Numbered from the stretch's first letter, positions 44,936 to 54,849 are shown. The stretch is DNA of 64,000 bases from Bacteroides timonensis (GCF_000513195.1 NZ_CBVI010000115.1:1-64000); one strand, 5' to 3'. The notes: a model not told the origin generated them from the sequence alone. Translations and numbers: made by a program.

Positions 44936-47900
44936 TTAGAAGGATATGTTTAATCCGAATGTGTAGATGCGTGGCGAAGGATAACGTCCGTAGTCCACAC
45001 CTGTCATTAATGCATCTCCATAGATGGCACCTACTTCAGGGTCGAGGCCTTTATATTTGCTCCAGGTGTATACATTCTGTATGTTGGCATAGATTCTCGC
45101 ATTGTTGAGGAAAATCTTGTTTATCCACTTCTTGGGGAATGTATAGCCGATGGAAATATTCTGGAGGCGGATGTAAGAAGCGTCTTCTACAAGCATATCG
45201 CTGATACGGGTGAAGTTATTGTTAGCATCCGATTCCTGCAAAGCCGGCAATGTAGTGACAGAGCCGTTTACTACATGGAGGTTACGATAGTCGTCATCCG
45301 GACCGTTGGGGTCTATCAAACCTATCTGTGCATAGTTCAGCGAAGATTTGAGTATGTTACCGTTGGAGCGGGGATCTTCAATACGGTAGCGGGTCAGATT
45401 CAAAGCCTTGTTGCCGTAAGACCCCGAGAAGAATATTGTCAGATCGAATCCTTTGTAAGAGAATGTATTACCGATACCGTAAGTGAACTTTGGTTCCGGG
45501 TTTCCGATGTAGGTACAGTCTTCGTTGTTGATGACACCGTCACCGTTGCGGTCCTCATAGATATAGTCGCCTATCCACGTACTGTTCTTGGCAATTGTAT
45601 TACCTTCGGGTATGGCTACTTGCTTCACGTTGCCATCGGCATCTTTGTAGTAGAAATCCGTCGGTTCATCGAAACGTCCGATTACTTTGTAGCCCCAGAA
45701 TTGTCCGATAGGCTGTCCTACGGTCGTTTTGGTTACGATGTAGCTTGCGGAACTGGGTTGATAACTCTTTTCAATGGAAGAATTGTCCGTATCGAGTTCC
45801 AGCACTTTGTTACGGTTGAGTGAGAATACGAGGTTGGATGTCCATTGGAAATCCTTGTTTGTGATGTTAGTCGTATTCACGGTAAGCTCGATACCTTTGT
45901 TCTCAAGAGAACCTACATTACCCCAAGGATTGGAAGCGGCACCTTGTCCACTTGAACCGAGATAGGCGGGCAAGGGGAGTTGCAGCAACAGATTTTTAGT
46001 CTTCTTATAATATACATCGGCAATTACTTCGATACGATTCTGGAATAAACCGAGGTCGATACCTACGTTATAAGAATGAGTGGTTTCCCATGTCAGGTCA
46101 GGGTTGGCGGTATTGCCTGTCAGTACACCGGTTCCCCAGGGAGTGGTTTTGTAAGAGAGCAGTGCCATATAAGCATAGTCGCTTACGTTCTGGTTACCCG
46201 TGGCACCCCAACCTGCGCGGAGTTTCAGGTTGTTGATAATTGCGTTGTTGCGCAGGAATGATTCCTGTGACGCACGCCATGCAAGAGCCACTGCCGGAAA
46301 CCAACCCCACTTATTGCCTTTGGCGAATTTGGAGGAACCGTCCCGACGAATGGTAGCGGTCAGCAGGTAGCGTTCGTCAAAAGAGTAGAAGGCACGTCCG
46401 AAGAAGGAAGCGATGGAATTCACCACGCGTGAACCGGTGGTAGTGGAAGTGGTGACATCACCTGCACTCAGGTCGGGAGTTGTATTACTCAGGAATCCTG
46501 TGGCTGTACCTACTTGTGTCTCCCAGTTGGAGTGTGACATTTCCTGACCTACCATTACGTTGATGTTATGTTTTTCTGCAAACGTATTATTATAAGTAAG
46601 GATATTGCGCCATGACCAGTATTTGGTATTGGTCTTGGTCCAGCGTGAGGTACGTGTGTCGCTTGTTTTGATACCGAACTGGTAGTCTGGTTGATAATAA
46701 TAATAGTTATTGAAGTTCCAGTCAGCTGATAATTCCGTCTTGAAAGTTAATCCTTTCAGTAGGTTTGCTTCCAGATAGGTATTGAAACGGAAGTTGGTTT
46801 TACGGTTATTGTTGGTGCGTATGGAAGCAAGTCCTACGGGGTTTTCAGGCATCCACACATCGTCCGGACCGTCGAAGGAACCATCGGGAGATGTAACGGC
46901 GACCGTAGGTTGCTGTATCAGTGCGCTCATAATCGTATTATTGTCGGTACCGACATTTTGCTTGGATTCAGCAAACGAGAAGTTTACACCTCCGCGTAAC
47001 CACGATTTGATTTCAGTATCGATATTGGCGCGCAGGGAAAGACGTCGGAAACTGGATCCTAATGCAATACCGTCTTGATCGAGGAATCCGCCGCTAAAAG
47101 CATAAGTGGTTTTGTTGTTACCGCCACTGACAGAAATATTATGGCTCGTCATGAAGGCTTTGCTGAACAATTCGTCTTGCCAGTTGGTACCTTCGCCAAG
47201 TAAGTCAGGGCGTACGAAAGAGCTGCTTTGTTCTACCAGACCAAGAGCCGAACGGTCATTGTGATGCTGTGCATACTGTCGTAGGTTCAGCATATCCAGT
47301 TGTTTAGGCATTTCCTGCCAGCCCGCATAGCCGTCGTAGGTTACGGTTGCTTCGCCTGCCTGTCCGCGTTTAGTAGTAATCATGATGACACCATTGGATG
47401 CGCGCGAACCATAGATGGCGGTTGCCGAAGCATCTTTCAGTACGTCCATGGATACGATGTCCGATGGATTGATGCTTGATAAAGGGTTGCTGTTTTCATC
47501 GTCAGTAGCAGAGTCCACCACTACGCCGTCTATCACGAAGATAGGCTGGTTGGTGGCGTTCAGTGAGTTGATACCACGGATGCGGATAGAGGTGGACGCA
47601 CCCGGTGTACCAGAGTTTGCCTGAATCTGCACACCGGCAGCGCGGCCTTGCAACACCTGATCGATAGAAGTCGGAACCGACTTCTTGATGGCCTGGTCAT
47701 TTACAGATACCACCGAACCCGTCAGGTCCGAACGTTTCATCTGTCCGTAACCTACTACAACGACTTCGTCCAGCATCTCAGTGTCTTCCTTCATCGTAAC
47801 ATTGATTTGTGTCTTCCCGGCTACAGGAATTTCTTGTGTTTTGTAGCCCACAAATGAAATTACGATGGTACTGTTGGATGGAACATTCAGTGTAAAGTTA

Positions 47901-48088
47901 CCGTCGATGTCGGTAATAATACCGTTGCTGGTGCCTTTCTGCACTACGCTCGCACCGATAACCGATTCTCCTGTGGCGTCCTTCACCACACCTTTCACAG
48001 TGATATTCTGTGAAAATGCCCATAGAGGTATCAGGCATAATAAGAATAGAAGCCCCAAAGGCTTAAAACAATAATTTGTGCATTTCAT
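44936..48088 (-). CDS. SusC-type TonB-dependent xylo-oligosaccharide transporter
   Basis: 1050 residues; signal peptide ending near AFSQ (about residue 27). Carboxypeptidase D regulatory-like domain (about 29-110), VVVVGYGQ TonB-box-like segment, plug with SMDVLKDASATAIYGSRASNG, and beta-barrel ending LNISF. It imports xylan oligosaccharides through the outer membrane with the downstream SusD. Only one SusC/D pair is present, whereas xylan operons in B. ovatus and Prevotella have two tandem pairs. It is divergent from an HTCS gene, the typical genetic layout for local regulation. Confidence 0.95.
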   Translation of the reverse strand: MKCTNYCFKPLGLLFLLCLIPLWAFSQNITVKGVVKDATGESVIGASVVQKGTSNGIITDIDGNFTLNVPSNSTIVISFVGYKTQEIPVAGKTQINVTMKEDTEMLDEVVVVGYGQMKRSDLTGSVVSVNDQAIKKSVPTSIDQVLQGRAAGVQIQANSGTPGASTSIRIRGINSLNATNQPIFVIDGVVVDSATDDENSNPLSSINPSDIVSMDVLKDASATAIYGSRASNGVIMITTKRGQAGEATVTYDGYAGWQEMPKQLDMLNLRQYAQHHNDRSALGLVEQSSSFVRPDLLGEGTNWQDELFSKAFMTSHNISVSGGNNKTTYAFSGGFLDQDGIALGSSFRRLSLRANIDTEIKSWLRGGVNFSFAESKQNVGTDNNTIMSALIQQPTVAVTSPDGSFDGPDDVWMPENPVGLASIRTNNNRKTNFRFNTYLEANLLKGLTFKTELSADWNFNNYYYYQPDYQFGIKTSDTRTSRWTKTNTKYWSWRNILTYNNTFAEKHNINVMVGQEMSHSNWETQVGTATGFLSNTTPDLSAGDVTTSTTTGSRVVNSIASFFGRAFYSFDERYLLTATIRRDGSSKFAKGNKWGWFPAVALAWRASQESFLRNNAIINNLKLRAGWGATGNQNVSDYAYMALLSYKTTPWGTGVLTGNTANPDLTWETTHSYNVGIDLGLFQNRIEVIADVYYKKTKNLLLQLPLPAYLGSSGQGAASNPWGNVGSLENKGIELTVNTTNITNKDFQWTSNLVFSLNRNKVLELDTDNSSIEKSYQPSSASYIVTKTTVGQPIGQFWGYKVIGRFDEPTDFYYKDADGNVKQVAIPEGNTIAKNSTWIGDYIYEDRNGDGVINNEDCTYIGNPEPKFTYGIGNTFSYKGFDLTIFFSGSYGNKALNLTRYRIEDPRSNGNILKSSLNYAQIGLIDPNGPDDDYRNLHVVNGSVTTLPALQESDANNNFTRISDMLVEDASYIRLQNISIGYTFPKKWINKIFLNNARIYANIQNVYTWSKYKGLDPEVGAIYGDALMTGVDYGRYPSPRIYTFGLNISF

Positions 48089-48222
48089 ACTGAAATTAAT
48101 TTAGTTGGATAACAATAATATTCTCTTTCTTTAATAAAGATGTGAAGACATGTTTTTCATTTTCAAGTTTCCATATTTGCATTAATCAGATTAAAGGGTT
48201 AAACATTACTTTTCGCTTGTGA

Positions 48223-48329
48223 CAAAGGTATTTTATAAAATGGAGAAACAGGTATTTAATTGTAGCCTGTGTTACATTTAAATGTAACATGACTTTTCCC
48301 TATGTTACAAAATCATTTGCTGGTGTTAC
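48223..48329 (-). promoter_or_regulatory. promoter and operator of the xylan uptake operon
   Basis: Minus-strand -7 box TACCTTTG (48223-48230). Upstream is a perfect 20-bp palindrome TGTTACATTTAAATGTAACA (48270-48289) and two further TGTTAC words at 48303-48308 and 48324-48329, 21 bp apart. The GTAAC read toward susC at 48304-48308 ends exactly 73 bp from the -7 box, the same distance as at the two other operons. Probably the binding site of the adjacent HTCS. Confidence 0.65.
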
Positions 48330-48381
48330 GTCCCGCGGTTGTTGATGCCCGAAAGATAAATAATTAAGTGATAAATCCCAT

Positions 48382-48526
48382 ATTCCTTTCACTTATATCA
48401 TTTATTCCTTTCATCTGCATCAATAAGAGGGCTGATGCAAAAGGTGGCATCTTTTGCTGTAAAAGATGCCATCTTTTGTATCATTAGATGCTACCTTTCG
48501 ATGTAAAAGATGCCATCTTTTGCAAT
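48382..48526. repeat. 22-nt-spaced repeats with 7-3-7 palindromes
   Basis: Two copies of ATTCCTTTCA at 48382 and 48404 are 22 nt apart. Then follow four units at 48439, 48461, 48483 and 48505, again 22 nt apart. Units two and four are the perfect palindrome AAAAGATgccATCTTTT plus a 5-nt spacer; units one and three are degenerate (AAAAGGTGGCATCTTTT, ATTAGATGCTACCTTTC). Confidence 0.9.
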
Positions 48527-48641
48527 GAATGTATAAGGCTTCCTGGTGAAAGGGTTTAAGGTTCCGTTCCTTTAGGTATAATGCGGAAGAGATAAAGAAC
48601 ATATATGCAATGGCTTCCCTGCCCATTTCGAAAGTTTTTCT

Positions 48642-48649
48642 TATCTTTG
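48642..48649 (+). promoter_or_regulatory. -7 box of the second HTCS gene
   Basis: TATCTTTG fits TAnnTTTG and lies 23 nt before the ATG at 48673. No clear -33 box. Confidence 0.5.
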
Positions 48650-48672
48650 CTTGCCTTTAAGTATAAAATGCA

Positions 48673-51600
48673 ATGAAAACAGCTCTTAGTAAAATCCTCC
48701 TTATAGTCTTATTGCTATGTTTGACCGTCCTGCCTTTGGCGGCGCAAACGGGTAAATTCTATTCTACTAACAACGAATTGTCCAGCAGTCTTATCAACCA
48801 GATTTTTCAGGATAAGCGTGGATTTATCTGGATAGCTACCGAGTACGGGCTGAACCGCTTCGACGGACTTCGTTTCTCTAACTATAAGCATATATCCGGC
48901 GACTCCACTTCCATTAAAAACAATTATGTGCGCACGCTTTTTGAAGACAGCCGGCAGAATCTGCTGGTAGGTTGCATCGACGGGTTGATGAAGTATGATT
49001 CGGAAACGGATACTTTCCGGGAGATTCCAATGATACGCGCGGGCAAGCGGGTTTTTCCACACATCACGCAGATGCAGAAATTGCATAATGGTGAGATCTG
49101 GGTAGTAACTACCGGACAGGGTATTTTCCGTTTAGACGAAGAGAAGCAGCAGGCGGAGTCCATTGACGCCATCATGAGGCAAGTGAATTATAACTTCCAG
49201 TCGAATTTATATGAAGATTCTGATTATAATATCTGGATTGGTACGGAAGGGCATGGATTGATTTGCTATCTGCCCGCTACGCAAGAAGTCCGTGTGTTCA
49301 GATATCCGGTGATTAATGATAACTATGTGTCGGCTATTGGTGAAGATAAGTACGGGAATCTGTTCATCGGCACTCAAAAGCATGGCTTGTCCCGTTATGA
49401 TCGTGAGCAGAACCGTTTTATTCCTGTTCCCTATACGGGTAGCGAGGAGCTGTCCATCTATTGTCTGACGCTGGTGGACGACCGTCTGTTGATAGGCACC
49501 GACGGTCAGGGGCTGAAGACTTACAACCGGATGACCGGGAAGATAGAGGATTATAGTATCAATTCCGCGCCGCTGGATTTTTCGGAAGGAAAGATACACG
49601 CTATCATGGAAGACCGGGACAAGAACCTGTGGGTAGGATTGTTTCAGAAAGGCATTGTACTGATGCCCAAGCAGGAGAATCCGTTTGAGTATTATGGCAA
49701 CAAGTCCATTTATTATAATCCCATCGGACAAGGATGTGTAATGTCCATCTATCAGGATAGTAACCGTCACCTGTGGGTAGGAGCGGACAATGAGGGAATC
49801 TTTGAACTAGATGCGGAAGGAAAGAGGCTACGGCATTATCAGCCCGGCAATAACCCGCGTTCGATGGCTAATACGATTATGTGTATGTACGAGGATACGG
49901 ACGGAGATTTCTGGCTCGGCACGTACACCCGGGGACTGGCAAAACTAAACCGGAGAACCGGTGAGTGCGAATATCCGCTACCGGTGGATAATGAGAAGAT
50001 TTTCTCGATTACGGAAGACCGGCATAAGAACCTTTATATCGCTACTTTCGGTTCGGGTTTCTACCGCTATAATCTGGTGACGAAGGAGTTGAAGCATTAT
50101 GAGTCATCTAAAGATGAGTCGGGCGACCTGACCCGGAATGAACTGGCAAATGACTGGGTGAACTACATCTTTTGTGATAGTGAGGGAATGATCTGGCTGG
50201 GGCATTATAAAGGTATCAGTTGCTTCAATCCGGTGAATGAGAGTTTCATTAACTACCGCAATGTGAATACTCTGATTGAAGACCGGGTAGGGTATGTTTT
50301 GCAGGAAGACCATGCCGGAAATATTTGGGCAGGTACGACGGACGGACTCTATCGCTTCAACAAGAAGACCGAAGAACTGACCTGTTTTACGGTGGCGGAT
50401 GGTTTGCCTAATAATGTAATCTGTGGAATTTGCGAAGACGAGGAACATAATATGTGGATCAGTACCTATATGGGTATCTGTAAGTATAATGTCGAAAACA
50501 ACCGTTACATCAATTATTATGCGGGCGACGGATTGCAGGGAAACGAGTTCACGCACGGCGCATTCTATAAAGACCAGGCGGGAAAAGTCTATTTCGGCGG
50601 TATAAATGGTATTACCTATTTCCAGCCTTTATCCATAGGGAGTGTGCTGAAAGACACCAAGGTCTGGATTACGGACTTCTTTATCTTCAACCAGCCTGTG
50701 CGGAAAAATACGCGTTCGGGAAGACATACCGTTATCTATACGTCTGTGCCGGATGCGAATATGTTCCAACTGGCTCATTACGATAATACGTTCAGTATCG
50801 TCTTCTCCACGTTGCAGTATAACAATCCGGAGCAGATATCCTATCAGTACAAGATTGAGGAATTGAGTAACCAGTGGCTCAGTACCGAGCCGGGAGTGAA
50901 CAGGGTGACTTATAATAATCTTCCGCCGGGCAAATATACTTTCCATGTGCGGGCGCTGAGTCACGGCAATCTTTCGGAGATACGTACAGTTAAGATTCTG
51001 ATTACTCCGCCCTGGTATGAAATGTGGTGGGCATATTGCATTTATGTTTTTCTGCTCGGCTTGCTTGTATTGGGCATTGTGAACTATATCCTGTCGCGTA
51101 TGCGCCACCGCCGTGAAATCATGAAGCGCGAACATGCCGAACAACTGAATGAAGCAAAGCTACAGTTCTTTATCAACATCTCGCATGAAATACGTACTCC
51201 GATGACGTTGATCATTAATCCCCTGGAGAAATTGTTGGCTGAAAAGAAGGGAGGGGAAGTACAAAAGACTTATCTGATGATTTACCGGAATGCACAACGT
51301 ATTCTTCGTCTGATAAATCAGTTGATGGATATCCGTAAACTGGATAAGGGACAGATGTTCATGAAGTTCCGTGAAACGGATATGGTTGGTTTCATTGATG
51401 ATGTGATGCTTACCTTCGATTATATGGCGCGGAAGAAGAAGATAAATTTCAGTTTCGAACACGCTATGCCGCAGTTGAAGGTATGGGTGGATATGAATAA
51501 CTTCGACAAGATATTGATGAATATCTTCTCCAATGCCTTCAAGTATACACCGGAGCAGGGTGAAATTACGGTTTCGCTTTCCACCGGGCGCGATGCCACC

Positions 51601-52776
51601 CGTCGCGATCCTCTGAAGGAATATTTTGAAATAACGGTCACGGATAGTGGTATCGGACTCGACCGGGAGAAGATAGAGCGTATATTCGAGCGTTTCTATC
51701 AGATAGATAATGATGTGACGAAGTCGAATTTCGGTACGGGTATCGGTTTGCATTTGTCCCGTTCATTGGTGGAACTGCATCATGGCATTATCTTGGCAGA
51801 GAACAGGGAGGATGCTCCGGGCAGTCGTTTCGTGATTCGTATTCCTTTGGGTTCAGCACATCTGCGTACGGACGAACTGGAAGATGTGGAAGCACTCATC
51901 ACCCCTCATCCCGTGCTGGTTAAACCGGAAAAGACGGACTTGGAGGAAGTCTTTGAAGAAGGAGAGGGTGAAGAGGATGAGGAAAGCAAGAAGACCGGTA
52001 AGGCGAAGAACCGTATGCGCATATTGATAGTGGAAGATGAGGAGGAGATTCTTTCTTATCTGAAAGAAGAATTGGAAGGGGACTATCGGATAATGACCCG
52101 GAAGAATGGCAGGGAGGCTTATGATACTATTCTCGCAGATACTCCTGATCTGGTAATCAGCGATATTATGATGCCGGAAATGGATGGTCTGTCACTTTGC
52201 CGGAAGATTAAGCAGAATACGAATGTCAATCATGTGCCTGTAATTTTATTGACTGCCAAGTCGAAACCCGAAGATACCATGGAGGGAATGGCAACCGGTG
52301 CGGATGCTTATATGGTGAAGCCTTTCAATACTGAACTGCTGAAGAGTACGATTGCCAACTTGCTTGCTAACCGTAAACTGCTGAAGAGTAAATTCAGTGG
52401 TGCGCAACAGCAAGAGGACAAGGTGCAGAAGCTGAGCATGAAATCGGCGGATGAGATATTGATGAGCAAGATAATGAAAGTTATCAATGAGAACCTTTCC
52501 AATCCGGATTTGAATGTAGAGATGCTGGCGGCAAATGTCGGTCTAAGTCGCGTCCATGTACATCGGAAGCTGAAAGAACTGACAAACCTTTCGGCACGTG
52601 ATTTTATCAAGAATATCCGTTTGCAACAGGCTGCCGCACTGCTGAAAGAGAAGAAACTGACGGTTTCCGAAGTGGCGTATGCTACGGGGTATACGAATCT
52701 GTCACATTTCTCCAGTTCTTTCAAGGAGGTGCATGGGATGTCGCCTAAGGAGTATATGTTGGCGCATCAGGGGTAA
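48673..52776 (+). CDS. hybrid two-component system regulator (HTCS) of the xylan locus
   Basis: 1367 residues. Signal peptide (1-25); beta-propeller sensor repeats starting GFIWIATEYGLNRFDG; Y_Y_Y domain (about 715-785); one membrane helix (about 785-808); HisKA with FINISHEIRTP (His838); HATPase with NAFKYTPEQG, DSGIGLD and GTGIGLHLSRS; an unusually acidic linker (EEVFEEGEGEEDEE) before the receiver (about 1113-1225, Asp1164 in VISDIMMPEMDG); AraC-type HTH (about 1270-1360). Divergent from the xylan SusC operon; equivalent to the XynR/xylan HTCS of other Bacteroidetes. It likely recognises the GTAAC direct repeats seen before three operons here. Confidence 0.95.
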   Translation: MKTALSKILLIVLLLCLTVLPLAAQTGKFYSTNNELSSSLINQIFQDKRGFIWIATEYGLNRFDGLRFSNYKHISGDSTSIKNNYVRTLFEDSRQNLLVGCIDGLMKYDSETDTFREIPMIRAGKRVFPHITQMQKLHNGEIWVVTTGQGIFRLDEEKQQAESIDAIMRQVNYNFQSNLYEDSDYNIWIGTEGHGLICYLPATQEVRVFRYPVINDNYVSAIGEDKYGNLFIGTQKHGLSRYDREQNRFIPVPYTGSEELSIYCLTLVDDRLLIGTDGQGLKTYNRMTGKIEDYSINSAPLDFSEGKIHAIMEDRDKNLWVGLFQKGIVLMPKQENPFEYYGNKSIYYNPIGQGCVMSIYQDSNRHLWVGADNEGIFELDAEGKRLRHYQPGNNPRSMANTIMCMYEDTDGDFWLGTYTRGLAKLNRRTGECEYPLPVDNEKIFSITEDRHKNLYIATFGSGFYRYNLVTKELKHYESSKDESGDLTRNELANDWVNYIFCDSEGMIWLGHYKGISCFNPVNESFINYRNVNTLIEDRVGYVLQEDHAGNIWAGTTDGLYRFNKKTEELTCFTVADGLPNNVICGICEDEEHNMWISTYMGICKYNVENNRYINYYAGDGLQGNEFTHGAFYKDQAGKVYFGGINGITYFQPLSIGSVLKDTKVWITDFFIFNQPVRKNTRSGRHTVIYTSVPDANMFQLAHYDNTFSIVFSTLQYNNPEQISYQYKIEELSNQWLSTEPGVNRVTYNNLPPGKYTFHVRALSHGNLSEIRTVKILITPPWYEMWWAYCIYVFLLGLLVLGIVNYILSRMRHRREIMKREHAEQLNEAKLQFFINISHEIRTPMTLIINPLEKLLAEKKGGEVQKTYLMIYRNAQRILRLINQLMDIRKLDKGQMFMKFRETDMVGFIDDVMLTFDYMARKKKINFSFEHAMPQLKVWVDMNNFDKILMNIFSNAFKYTPEQGEITVSLSTGRDATRRDPLKEYFEITVTDSGIGLDREKIERIFERFYQIDNDVTKSNFGTGIGLHLSRSLVELHHGIILAENREDAPGSRFVIRIPLGSAHLRTDELEDVEALITPHPVLVKPEKTDLEEVFEEGEGEEDEESKKTGKAKNRMRILIVEDEEEILSYLKEELEGDYRIMTRKNGREAYDTILADTPDLVISDIMMPEMDGLSLCRKIKQNTNVNHVPVILLTAKSKPEDTMEGMATGADAYMVKPFNTELLKSTIANLLANRKLLKSKFSGAQQQEDKVQKLSMKSADEILMSKIMKVINENLSNPDLNVEMLAANVGLSRVHVHRKLKELTNLSARDFIKNIRLQQAAALLKEKKLTVSEVAYATGYTNLSHFSSSFKEVHGMSPKEYMLAHQG

Positions 52777-52815
52777 GTTTTAGGAATTTATTTATTATGG
52801 AACGGTTATGAATCA

Positions 52816-52891
52816 GTTACGAGCTACAGGCTACAAGCTACAAGTAGCTGCGCTATGTTCCGAAAGGCACTTGTAGCCTGTAGCTTGTAAC
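52816..52891. terminator. 22-bp inverted repeat between convergent genes
   Basis: Arms 52816-52837 and 52870-52891 pair over 22 bp with one mismatch (GCTACAGGCTACAAG / CTTGTAGCCTGTAGC core) around a 32-nt loop. It lies between the HTCS stop and the convergent GT51 stop, so it may end both transcripts. The lack of T-runs means a repeat-element origin is also possible. Confidence 0.65.
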
Positions 52892-52917
52892 TTCATTCCT
52901 TTCTTTTCCGTTTTGCT

Positions 52918-54849
52918 TTATTGCCAACCTTCATTTACAAAACTTGATTTAGCCACTCCTTTTAGTACCACATTATTAATATTTACCTGTGCCGCTTGTG
53001 CATCAGTTATCACTTCTTTCTTGGCTAATCTTTCCGCAATCAGGCGGAAGTAGCCTTCCTGGCTTTCTTGCAACCGCCCATCTGCCGTAAATGAGTTTTT
53101 GAAGTGTTTCGGTTTTGGAACGATAGAAGCCAGGAAAATACTTTCTTCTAAACTTAACTGTGAGGGGCGTTTGTTAAAGTAGAAAGATGCCGCTTCGTGG
53201 ATGCCGTAAACCATAGGCCCCCATTCCGCTATGTTCAGGTAAACTTCGTACATGCGTGCCTTTGGAGTGAGGTGTTCGGTTTCGATGAGCCAGACGATAA
53301 GCGCTTCTTCCAGTTTGCGGGCAATGTTTTTGTTACGGTTCAGGAAAACATTCTTCACCAATTGCATGGAGATCGTGCTACCTCCGCGGGCAAACTTGCG
53401 AACTTCCAGGTCATGAATCAGAGCTTCTCGCATGGCATCCGGCAGGAATCCCCGGTGATAGAAGAAAGCTCCGTCCTCGCTCTGCATGACAGACATTTGC
53501 AGCAGAGGAGATATGCTGTCTAAGGGTGTGAAGTTCTCCCATGACGGACCGACTGGGAAGGTGTATACGGGTTGTCCGTTCTCGTACGCTGTATAGATAA
53601 ACTCATCGGACATCTTACCTAAATCCGTCTTTCCATAATGGAGAATACGGAAATCTTTTTCTTTCAGTTCCGACTCAAACTTCAAGCTATCCAGTTGCGA
53701 GAAATCCACATCCAATAGAAAGTGATAAGCTAATTGTCCGGTAGTGCCGAGACCTTCCAGGTTTTCGAAAAGTCCTTTGGGCAATGAACCGAACAACTCT
53801 TCCGAAGGGAACCAGGGTTTCCGAACAGAAGCTATAAAATGCCACTCTTTCTTGCCTGTACTTTTTCCGACACGTTCTGCCTTTAAATAAGGATGGAAGG
53901 TCAGTGCATTGAAACGTACAAGGCTGGTACTATCCAGTTCTACGGCTTGCGGACTGACATTTACGTGGAAATCCAGTTGTCCGCGATCCAGGTTGATCGT
54001 CTCGGACGACAACCGCCTATGATATACCTGCAATCCCCGTACTTCCGACTGGCCAACCAGATATGTGAGTCCGTTGCTTGCTTTTTCTTGTGAGAAGTCG
54101 CACGTCAGACTGTCGAACTGTACTTCTGCACCGAATCGGCGGTGGATATAAGGAACAGTCAGTTGTGGAGCGTGTAAAGTTGCATGCAATCGCCTTTCCG
54201 AAGGATTAAATTCTCCTTCGGTATTCCATTGTTGGTTCAGGCTGTCTTCTAGAACTGTTATTTCTGATTGGAAATGATAGTCATCAATCACAAAGCGGGG
54301 AATACGGAAGCTGACGAAATTACGGTCTTTCCGCTCAGTGATTGTAAGATGGGTGAGTTCACCGTTTCCGGGTAACAGGCCGAAAAGGAGATTTAATGTT
54401 GTATTGATGCGACGGGTGTAATCGGTACTGGTATTGCTTTCATTGGAGGCAGTTACTTCGGAAGAGGGCAGGAAAAGGAAATCATAGTTGGCTGTAGAGT
54501 CTTTTTTCATGAAATTGAGTGAGAGTCCGTCCAGGCGGACTTCTTTGATCTTGATATCTCTCCACAGCAGTTTCCAAAGACCGATACGGATATTGAGAGA
54601 TTGAAGGGAAAGCAATGTATCTCTTTTCTGTGGAACCACATTCAGTCCGTCGATAGAGATCGTATTCAACCCCTTCATGTGGAGTTTATTGTAACTTATG
54701 TCCAATCCGTAACGCTGTTCCAGTCTGACAATGCGTTTATCTGCGATATGGCGCAGTAGGCTTCCCCGGAAGATGAAAATACCTGTTGATAAAAGAAATA
54801 GCAGCATGAGACATGCTACTATTACTTTGGTTACTTTTCGTTTTATCAT
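52918..54849 (-). CDS. membrane-anchored GT51 peptidoglycan glycosyltransferase with AsmA-like N-terminal region
   Basis: 643 residues. An N-terminal membrane helix (about 8-28) is followed by a long region (about 35-440) of AsmA-like wording (LRHIADKRIVRLEQRYGLDISY, LRIGLWKLLWRDIKIKEVRLDG-type), then a GT51 domain (about 450-620) with SEDGAFFYHRG (catalytic Glu), GGSTISMQLVKNVFLNR, RKLEEALIVWLIE and YLNIAEWGPMVYGI. No transpeptidase domain is present, so it polymerises lipid II into glycan strands but does not crosslink. It has its own promoter (54869-54876) and is the first clear housekeeping gene after the polysaccharide loci. Confidence 0.85.
   Translation of the reverse strand: MIKRKVTKVIVACLMLLFLLSTGIFIFRGSLLRHIADKRIVRLEQRYGLDISYNKLHMKGLNTISIDGLNVVPQKRDTLLSLQSLNIRIGLWKLLWRDIKIKEVRLDGLSLNFMKKDSTANYDFLFLPSSEVTASNESNTSTDYTRRINTTLNLLFGLLPGNGELTHLTITERKDRNFVSFRIPRFVIDDYHFQSEITVLEDSLNQQWNTEGEFNPSERRLHATLHAPQLTVPYIHRRFGAEVQFDSLTCDFSQEKASNGLTYLVGQSEVRGLQVYHRRLSSETINLDRGQLDFHVNVSPQAVELDSTSLVRFNALTFHPYLKAERVGKSTGKKEWHFIASVRKPWFPSEELFGSLPKGLFENLEGLGTTGQLAYHFLLDVDFSQLDSLKFESELKEKDFRILHYGKTDLGKMSDEFIYTAYENGQPVYTFPVGPSWENFTPLDSISPLLQMSVMQSEDGAFFYHRGFLPDAMREALIHDLEVRKFARGGSTISMQLVKNVFLNRNKNIARKLEEALIVWLIETEHLTPKARMYEVYLNIAEWGPMVYGIHEAASFYFNKRPSQLSLEESIFLASIVPKPKHFKNSFTADGRLQESQEGYFRLIAERLAKKEVITDAQAAQVNINNVVLKGVAKSSFVNEGWQ

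Larger units (their letters stand above)
48089..48672. other. divergent regulatory region between xylan SusC and HTCS genes
   Basis: A 584-nt region without a gene. It holds the susC promoter and operator (48223-48329), a set of 22-nt-spaced repeats (48382-48526) and the HTCS promoter -7 box (48642-48649). No RNA gene or mobile element seen. Confidence 0.8.
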
